From Clostridiales bacterium (GTDB lineage Bacteria; Bacillota; Clostridia; Oscillospirales; Oscillospiraceae): a stretch of 64,000 nucleotides of DNA. The notes below the pieces were generated by a model. That model searched no databases and was not told the origin of the DNA. It worked only from the letters and a program-made list of their open reading frames with translations. Positions 58,562 to 64,000 of the stretch are shown piece by piece (the stretch's first letter is position 1; each line of letters opens with the position of its first letter). Made by a program: the position numbers and the translations under genes. The stretch is taken from assembly GCA_004556965.1 (NCBI GenBank), contig SFFE01000008.1, positions 1-64,000 of the forward strand, in the 5' to 3' direction.

Positions 58562-59341
58562 ATGGCAACCATTTTCCGCGTAGAAAAGAGCGCAAATTAC
58601 ACCGTGATGTCCAACTATCACCTCGACGATGCGCGGCTGAGCTTGAAAGCGATCGGGCTGCTATCCAAGATTCTGCGTATGCCGGACGGCTGGGACTATT
58701 CCATAGAGGGGCTCTCGCGCATTTGCCGCGAGGGCAAGGCCGCGATCCGGAGCGCGATTGAGGAGCTGGAGGAGGCGGGCTACATCGTCCGCCGCCAGAC
58801 GCACGGAGAGGGCGGCCAGTTTGCTGGGAATGAGTACATCGTGTATGAGCAGCCGCATTTCGATGCTGAAAAATCACCGTCGTGCGAAAATCAAACGACG
58901 GTAGAAGAATCACCGTCGTGCGGTTTTCCGTCGACGGAAAATCCGTCGTCGGGAAACCCGTCGTCGGAAAACCGCACGCAAATAAATACTATCTTAGCAA
59001 ATACTATACCCCCTAAAGCCCCCCAAGGGGGGCGGCGGCGTCGTGAGCCGAAAAAAGCGCCGGACTGGGAGCCGGAGCGTTTCGCCGCATTCTGGGCGTA
59101 CTACCCCAGAGGAGAGTCCAAGCAGGCAGCAATTGCAGCGTGGGACAAGCTGCGCCCGTCCAGTGAGCTGATCGACGAGATGGCGCGGGCACTCAAACGG
59201 CAAACGCAAACGGAAGAATGGCAGCGCGGCGTCGGCATCCCGTATGCGTCGACCTGGCTCAATCAGCGCCGGTGGGAAGATGAGCAGCGGGCACCGAATC
59301 CGCCCGCGGACGACGAAGGGAGCTTGCCGTTATGGACATGA
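58562..59341 (+). CDS. Phage replication initiator (winged-helix/DnaD-like)
   Basis: The N-terminal 100 residues form a winged helix (YHLDDARLSLKAIGLLSKIL, LSRICREGKAAIRSAIEELEEAGYI) typical of phage replisome organisers. A low-complexity Ser/Pro/Asn linker follows (residues 105-155), then a C-terminal domain with FAAFWAYYPRGESKQAAIAAWDKL that is common in initiators which load DnaB. The linker DNA holds iteron-like repeats. It overlaps the helicase gene by 10 nt. Confidence 0.85.
   Translation: MATIFRVEKSANYTVMSNYHLDDARLSLKAIGLLSKILRMPDGWDYSIEGLSRICREGKAAIRSAIEELEEAGYIVRRQTHGEGGQFAGNEYIVYEQPHFDAEKSPSCENQTTVEESPSCGFPSTENPSSGNPSSENRTQINTILANTIPPKAPQGGRRRREPKKAPDWEPERFAAFWAYYPRGESKQAAIAAWDKLRPSSELIDEMARALKRQTQTEEWQRGVGIPYASTWLNQRRWEDEQRAPNPPADDEGSLPLWT
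58873..58981. repeat. Iteron-like repeats inside the initiator gene, possible origin
   Basis: ATCACCGTCGTGCG occurs twice (58873, 58909). Then come the 18-bp palindrome TTTTCCGTCGACGGAAAA (58924-58941) and two further CCGTCGTCGG blocks. The array encodes the low-complexity linker of the initiator, the position used for the origin in lambda O and many phages. Confidence 0.6.
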
Positions 59342-60621
59342 GAGATCACCGCATTCTGGACGCCGAGACCGCCGTACTCGGCAGCATCCTGATCGCGCCG
59401 GAGATCGTCGGCGAGGCGATGCTGCGGCTGCGCGCAGAGGATTTTCTCGACGCCGAGTACCGCAGCGTGTTTGCGGCAATCCGCAGACTTTGGCAGCAGA
59501 GCCGCCCGGTGGACGCCGTGACGGTGCTGCACCAGCTCGGCGGCGACGCCTACGAGCCGTTTCTTCGGCAGATCATGGAGGCGACGCCGACCGCCGCAAA
59601 CTGGGAGGCCTACGCGGACATCCTCGCCGAGCAGGCGCGTCTTACCCGGATCAAGGCGTCGGCGGTGCAGATCGTAAATGCAGTGACGCTGGACGATGCG
59701 CGCGCCGCGGTCGAGGCGGCCGGCACGCAGCTCTGCGCCCGGCGCGACGCCCGCGCCGTCAGCTTTGCCGATGGCCTTTCGGACTTTTACCGCCGCCAGG
59801 CGGCAGGCAAGGTGCCGAACTACATACCATGGGGCATCCGGCAGCTCGACGAGCAGCTCTATGCAGAGCCGGGGGATTTTATCATCCTGGGCGGCTACCC
59901 GTCCGCGGGCAAGACGCTGCTAGCAACGCAGTTTGCCTGGCACATGGCATCTACACGCCGGGTCGGATTTTTCTCGTTGGAAACCAGTCCGGCGAAGATC
60001 TTCGACCGCCTGATCTCACAAGTGGCCGAGATCAATTTCACTCGCATCAAGCGGCACACGATGCAGTCGGCGGACTATACTGCCGCTGGAAAGCTGGCGT
60101 ACAACCCGGACGCCGTGCATCTGGATGTGATCAACGCATCCGGCTTTGATGTCGCGGACGTACAGGCGCACGCGCTGGCCAAGCAGTACGATGTGATTTT
60201 TCTGGACTACGTGCAGCTCCTTCGCGCTACCGGAAACACCCGAGTGGAGCAGGTGACCAACATCTCGCTCGCGCTGCACACGATGGCGCAGCGAACCGGC
60301 ATCACGATTGTCGCGCTCTCGCAACTCTCCCGCCCGGAGAAGGGCGCGGCCAAGAGCCTCACACCGCAGATGTCCGACTTGCGCGAGTCCGGGCAGTTGG
60401 AACAGGACGCGGACGCGATCATGATCCTAAAGGCCGCGCCGGACAATATCCGCACACTCTCCATCGTGAAGAACAAGGAGGGCGAGCGCGGCGCGATCAA
60501 GCTAAATTTTGACGCAGCACATCTGACGCTGATGCCGATCTCTGGCCGTGAAGCGCAGGACGACGAGGACGAAGAAGATTTCCCCAAAATGCAGGCATGG
60601 CCGAAGAAGGAGTCGGATTAA
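59332..60621 (+). CDS. Replicative DNA helicase DnaB-like
   Basis: 429 residues with the N-terminal DnaB helical domain (ILDAETAVLGSILIAPEIVGEA) and the RecA-type core. Walker A is GGYPSAGKTLLA, Walker B is VIFLDYVQL, and the C-terminal motif is MSDLRESGQLEQDADAI. It unwinds DNA at the fork, loaded by the initiator encoded just before. A host-independent helicase is usual in larger phages and phage-plasmids. Confidence 0.94.
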   Translation: MDMRDHRILDAETAVLGSILIAPEIVGEAMLRLRAEDFLDAEYRSVFAAIRRLWQQSRPVDAVTVLHQLGGDAYEPFLRQIMEATPTAANWEAYADILAEQARLTRIKASAVQIVNAVTLDDARAAVEAAGTQLCARRDARAVSFADGLSDFYRRQAAGKVPNYIPWGIRQLDEQLYAEPGDFIILGGYPSAGKTLLATQFAWHMASTRRVGFFSLETSPAKIFDRLISQVAEINFTRIKRHTMQSADYTAAGKLAYNPDAVHLDVINASGFDVADVQAHALAKQYDVIFLDYVQLLRATGNTRVEQVTNISLALHTMAQRTGITIVALSQLSRPEKGAAKSLTPQMSDLRESGQLEQDADAIMILKAAPDNIRTLSIVKNKEGERGAIKLNFDAAHLTLMPISGREAQDDEDEEDFPKMQAWPKKESD

Positions 60622-60884
60622 TGAAAGTAGGAGATAAGATCGGCCATTTGCGGCCTACATTTGGCGCGATCCACGACGCCAAAGAGGATCGCCGCACATT
60701 CCCGGCAACGGTAGTGTACATTCACCCGGAAGGAAGATTCATCTCGGTCGAATTTGAGCTTCCGCGCGGCCGAAAGTGCCGCGAGAGCTTTTATTTTGAA
60801 AATCGGCAGGGCGCGGCAACGCCCAGAAAGGAAAATGAGCATGAAAGTAATCAGCATCGTAAATCTAAAAGGCGGCGTCGGTAA
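60621..60884 (+). CDS. Small hypothetical protein
   Basis: 87 residues; MKVGDKIGHLRPTFGAIHDAKEDRRTFPATVVYIHPEGRFISVEF is a compact beta domain, followed by a basic tail. The start overlaps the helicase stop (TAATG) and its 3' end overlaps parA by 44 nt. No family recognised; likely nucleic-acid binding from its basic tail. Confidence 0.65.
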   Translation: MKVGDKIGHLRPTFGAIHDAKEDRRTFPATVVYIHPEGRFISVEFELPRGRKCRESFYFENRQGAATPRKENEHESNQHRKSKRRRR

Positions 60885-61614
60885 AACGGTCACCGCCGTG
60901 AACATGGCGGCGATCCTCGCGACCGAGCACAACAAGCGCGTGCTCGTGATCGACGCCGACCCGCAAGCCAATGCGACCCGATTTTTCGGCGCGCAGGATG
61001 CGCCCGCGACGCTGTGCGACCTGTTTGCCGGGCGCACCACATGCTATGACGACATCGTATGGCAGACGCAGATCGCGGGTGTGGACATCGCCCCGGCGAC
61101 GATCGACCTGCTCGCGTTTGATGTCGCTGCCGCCACGGAAGAGCAGGGGATCGTCCGCATGCTCTCCGATCTCTGCACCGCAGCCGAGGAGGATAGCGCC
61201 TATGACTATGCTATCATCGACTGCCCGCCGGGCTTTACCGCGGTCAGCATTTCCGGCATCGCGGCGAGCGACGACGTAATCATACCGGCCAAGGTGGACG
61301 CCTTTGCGATGTCCGGCATCGACGAGCTGCGGGCGCAGATCGAGGGCGTGCAGCGTGTCGGGCAGGGCATCCGGATCGCGGGCGTGCTTGTGACGATGTG
61401 GCACAACGCGCCGGTCGTGACGCAGGGCGAGGCGTATCTCAGGAGCCAGTCTGTGCCGGTGTTCGAGACGACGATCCGCCGCACGGATAAGGTGGACGAG
61501 TCCACATTTGCCCGCCAGCCGATCAGTGACTATTCGCGCTGGTGCTCAGCCGCGCGGGACTACCGAGATTTTGTGGATGAGTATCTCGCCAAGGAGGTGC
61601 GCATCGATGGGTAA
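60841..61614 (+). CDS. parA: ParA-type partition ATPase
   Basis: 257 residues with the deviant Walker A KGGVGKTVTAVN (residues 10-21), VLVIDADPQANAT (Walker A') and AIIDCPPGF (Walker B). ParA moves plasmid copies apart by binding the nucleoid and ParB. The ATG at MKVIS has AAAGGAAA upstream at proper spacing. parB overlaps its last 8 nt. An element with ParAB is expected to spend time as an extrachromosomal plasmid. Confidence 0.95.
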   Translation: MKVISIVNLKGGVGKTVTAVNMAAILATEHNKRVLVIDADPQANATRFFGAQDAPATLCDLFAGRTTCYDDIVWQTQIAGVDIAPATIDLLAFDVAAATEEQGIVRMLSDLCTAAEEDSAYDYAIIDCPPGFTAVSISGIAASDDVIIPAKVDAFAMSGIDELRAQIEGVQRVGQGIRIAGVLVTMWHNAPVVTQGEAYLRSQSVPVFETTIRRTDKVDESTFARQPISDYSRWCSAARDYRDFVDEYLAKEVRIDG

Positions 61615-63073
61615 GGCGTTCAATCTGGCCGATTTCATGCCCGACGCAAATGTGTCCAAATTGGACACGCCAACACGCGAGATCAAGATGATCCCGACGC
61701 GCAGCATCTTCCCGAACGATAAAAATTTTTATGATACGTCCAATGTGAGCGATTTGATCGATAGCATCCTGCTGCATGGGCTGCTTGATCCGCTGACCGT
61801 TCGGCCTGCTGGCGACGGAGAGGGCTACATTATCATCTCCGGACACCGGCGGCACAAGGCCATGATGACGATTCTGGACGACGCGCTTGCAGAAGATCTC
61901 ACACCGTTTGAGACGGTGCCGTGCTTCATTTCCGAGCCGCGCGACGAGCTGATGGAGGAGCTGATGCTCATCCAAGCCAACAGCGCGACGCGCGTGCTGA
62001 CGTCGGCAGAGCTGGCAAAGCAGGCCGAGAAGATAGAGGAACTGCTTTACCGGCTCAAGGAGCAGGGCTATGAGTTTCCGGGCCGCATGCGTGATCACGT
62101 CGCCAAGGCGTGCAACGTGGCGGCGTCCCGGCTTGGGCGGCTGAAAGTGATCCGCGAGAAGCTGATCCCGGAACTCTACGAGCGGTTTGGGGGCGGTCTG
62201 ATCCCGGAGAATGCGGCTTACGATGCGGCGCGGATGCCGGAGCGCGACCAGCAAATTCTCGCGCAGCGGCACAAAAAGGAAATCACGACGTGGGAAGTGA
62301 ACAACGTAAAGTCGTGGCTTGAGAATATCAACGCCCTCACGGAGTGCAATTATTCCGATGGCGCTTGCGACCAATACGAGGTGCGGAGCGGGATGTATCT
62401 CGAAAGAGGATACATCCCCTGCGCTGGGAAATGCTGCATGGATTGCTATAGTCTCGTCACCTGCGATAAGGCCTGCGCCAAGTGCAAGGAACGCCGAAAA
62501 GAGCTGATCGACGAACGCGAGCAGCGCGAGGAGAAGGAGCGAGCCGAACGCGAAGCGCGGAATGCCGAAGCTAAGGCAAGAGCGGATGCACGCGAGCGGG
62601 AAGTTTCGAGGCTCTGGCAGCGTCTCGGCGCGGCGCGTGAGGCAGCACATATTGCCGACGAGACATTTTACAATGACGTGCTGGAGTGGTACCTGGACGA
62701 CGAAGAAATTGAGATTATGCTTGTCCGAGAGAGGGGAGGAATCCCGGAGGATGCTTGGTTCGACGAGCCGTTTTCGGATAGTGCCGAAGATCTCCGAACG
62801 GCGGCCGCCGCGCTGCATTGCACGACGGACTACCTCCTCGGCGTATCAGACGAGCCGCAGCCGTCCAGTGCTGGCCGCTGGCGCTGCGTGGCGGATGGCG
62901 AGCTGCCGGACGAGGGGCAGGCCGTCATTATACTTTTACGATTCTCGCAAAATTCCGCTTGGTCGAGCAACACGTCCGTGTACCACAACGGCAAATTCCG
63001 TTTCACGCAGGATTTGGATATGGAACTTCGCGGCGTGCAGTATTGGATGCCGTCGCCGGAGCTTCCGGAGTAA
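61607..63073 (+). CDS. parB: ParB-like partition protein, long form
   Basis: 488 residues. The N-terminal ParB/CTPase domain is clear: IPTRSIFPNDKNFYD, LIDSILLHGLLDPLTVRP, YIIISGHRRHKAM and ELMLIQANSATR. A DNA-binding helix region follows (VAKACNVAASRLGRLK). The C-terminal half is unusual: a Cys cluster (CAGKCCMDCYSLVTCDKACAKC), a long Arg/Glu-rich helix, and a WRCVADGELPDEGQAVIILL domain typical of phage DUF551-like tails. A candidate parS lies within its first 25 codons. AAGGAGGTGC precedes the ATG. Confidence 0.9.
   Translation: MGKAFNLADFMPDANVSKLDTPTREIKMIPTRSIFPNDKNFYDTSNVSDLIDSILLHGLLDPLTVRPAGDGEGYIIISGHRRHKAMMTILDDALAEDLTPFETVPCFISEPRDELMEELMLIQANSATRVLTSAELAKQAEKIEELLYRLKEQGYEFPGRMRDHVAKACNVAASRLGRLKVIREKLIPELYERFGGGLIPENAAYDAARMPERDQQILAQRHKKEITTWEVNNVKSWLENINALTECNYSDGACDQYEVRSGMYLERGYIPCAGKCCMDCYSLVTCDKACAKCKERRKELIDEREQREEKERAEREARNAEAKARADAREREVSRLWQRLGAAREAAHIADETFYNDVLEWYLDDEEIEIMLVRERGGIPEDAWFDEPFSDSAEDLRTAAAALHCTTDYLLGVSDEPQPSSAGRWRCVADGELPDEGQAVIILLRFSQNSAWSSNTSVYHNGKFRFTQDLDMELRGVQYWMPSPELPE
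61652..61668. promoter_or_regulatory. Palindrome, candidate parS site 3 (inside parB)
   Basis: GTGTCCAAATTGGACAC at codons 16-21 of parB, encoding VSKLDT. Identical to the two intergenic copies, although here the sequence must also serve as coding DNA. Confidence 0.7.
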
Positions 63074-63083
63074 AGGAGTAACT

Positions 63084-64000
63084 ATGGAAATAATTGAAAT
63101 CACGTCCCAGAAGCAGCTTGACGAGCTGCCGCTTGACTACAACGGAAGAATCTGTATCAAATTCGGCACGCCGGATGATCGCGCGATTATTCGGCATCGT
63201 TATATATATCCCGTCGAGGCGTTGGAGAACAGCAGCGTCGAGGCGTTGGAGAACAGCAGCGTCGTGGCGCGGGGCAACAGCAGCGTCGTGGCGCGGGGCA
63301 ACAGCAGCGTCGAGGCGTGGGAGAACAGCAGCGTCGTGGCGCTGGATAACAGCAGCGTCGTGGCGCGGGGCAACAGCAGCGTCGTGGCGTTGGAGAACAG
63401 CAGCGTCGAGGCGCGGGGCAACAGCAGCGTCGAGGCGCGGGGCAACAGCAGCGTCGAGGCGCACGGCAACAGTAGCGTCGTGGCGCGGGGCAACAGCAGC
63501 GTCGTGGCGCACGGCAACAGTAGCGTCGTGGCGCGGGGCAACAGCAGCGTCGTGGCGCGGGGCAACAGCAGCGTCGTGGCGCGGGGCAACAGCAGCGTCG
63601 TGGCGCACGGCAACAGCAGCGTCGTGGCGTGGGATAACAGCAGCGTCGTGGCGCGGGGCAACAGCAGCGTCGTGGCGAGGGGGAATACACGGGTGGTTGC
63701 TGCATCTAATGCGGCAGCAATTCAACAATCGGGCAACGCTCTCATCGTACATATGCCGCGCACAATTGCTGAATATCTCGAATTTTACGAAATCGAGAAC
63801 GATGGTGAAACCGCGAAGCTGTACAAAGCCGTGCACAAGATCGACGGCATTTATCGCTCCGACTACACGCCCAGATGTACATATGCGCCCGGTGAAACAA
63901 CGGAGGCAGATGCGCTCGACAAAGACCCGGACGAGACATGCGGTCACGGCATCCACATGGCGCATCTTGATTGGTGTCTTGATTATGGACGCAATTGGAG
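63084..64000 (+). CDS. Octapeptide-repeat protein, probable beta-helix (partial)
   Basis: The gene runs off the right edge. It starts MEIIEITSQKQLDELPLDYNGR after AAAGGAG. About 20 copies of an 8-residue repeat (NSSVVARG and variants with E, W, H, L) span residues about 44-203. A non-repeat region beginning VVAASNAAAIQQSGNALIVH follows, then a part with GIYRSDYTP and CGHGIHMAHLDW. Period-8 repeats with small and hydrophobic positions suggest a stacked beta-solenoid. Function unknown. Confidence 0.8.
   Translation, partial: MEIIEITSQKQLDELPLDYNGRICIKFGTPDDRAIIRHRYIYPVEALENSSVEALENSSVVARGNSSVVARGNSSVEAWENSSVVALDNSSVVARGNSSVVALENSSVEARGNSSVEARGNSSVEAHGNSSVVARGNSSVVAHGNSSVVARGNSSVVARGNSSVVARGNSSVVAHGNSSVVAWDNSSVVARGNSSVVARGNTRVVAASNAAAIQQSGNALIVHMPRTIAEYLEFYEIENDGETAKLYKAVHKIDGIYRSDYTPRCTYAPGETTEADALDKDPDETCGHGIHMAHLDWCLDYGRNW
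63213..63692 (+). repeat. 24-bp tandem repeat, 20 units
   Basis: Units start every 24 bp from 63213 to 63669 with GTCGTGGCGCGGGGCAACAG or close variants. Changes cluster at a few codons (GTG/GAG, CGG/TTG/TGG/CAC, GGC/GAG/GAT), while the SSV core is constant. Confidence 0.95.

Noticed and set aside
63187..63965. Minus-strand repeat ORFs over the 24-bp repeat (RHDAAVAP-type and CCCPAPRR-type proteins)
   Set aside because: The plus-strand frame has a ribosome site, a sensible non-repeat N-terminus and continues past the repeats; the minus frames are by-products of the 24-bp period.

Overview
The window is a stretch of a Gram-positive, high-GC member of the Clostridia, most likely a gut Oscillospiraceae/Ruminococcaceae-type bacterium. 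This rests on an ireB gene, a T-box-controlled pheST operon, an alr-mazF pair, strong AGGAGG ribosome binding sites and consensus sigma-A promoters. No species call is possible from the sequence alone.

Layout. (1) 1-17.9 kb is an accessory island, visibly more AT-rich than the rest, entered just after the 3' end of a rubrerythrin gene. It holds an HNH nuclease, then one compact defence locus: Fic, HsdM, HsdS, a two-helix membrane protein, a TIR-like protein and HsdR. SbcD and SbcC, a broken gene, an IS21-type transposon and a truncated large serine recombinase follow. (2) 17.9-21.7 kb is a minus-strand metal operon (membrane protein, a copper-type P-ATPase with no nucleotide-binding domain, an HMA-UreH protein, TetR) with a dyad operator at its promoter. 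(3) 22-45 kb is core chromosome: ireB, pheST with T-box, NAD(P)HX dehydratase, alr, mazF, pyrimidine nucleoside phosphorylase, an EF-G paralogue, rlmB, and several conserved membrane or secreted proteins. One of these looks like a P-type ATPase that has lost its catalytic motifs. A glycerol-1-phosphate dehydrogenase gene faces a CntK/DapF-like epimerase gene. (4) 45.5-52.5 kb is a complete 7.0-kb integrative element in the 3' end of tRNA-Thr. Exact 45-bp direct repeats bound it and integrase arm-type repeats lie inside both ends. It carries an integrase, an excisionase-like protein, an HUH rolling-circle Rep, a ribbon-helix-helix regulator, a promoter-to-terminator non-coding RNA candidate, and arrays of unexplained ~99-bp and ~88-bp hairpin repeats. 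(5) From tRNA-Pro (52.9 kb) to the right edge is the early region of a second element, a prophage or phage-plasmid. It has an integrase, a DEDD exonuclease-BRCT protein, a CI-like repressor facing Cro-like regulators, a replication initiator, a DnaB helicase, ParA, ParB, and a protein made of 24-bp/8-residue repeats that runs off the edge.

How the parts work together. In the island, restriction-modification, a probable TIR NADase, Fic and SbcCD look like layered anti-phage defence. In the second element, three perfect copies of a 17-bp palindrome (one inside parB) are the best candidates for its centromere. A 33-bp sequence with a covarying hairpin is shared by the two adjacent mobile elements and looks like a structured RNA.

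Less certain parts: functions of the repeat arrays, the non-coding RNA, the small hypothetical proteins, and the limits of the IS21 element and of the second element.
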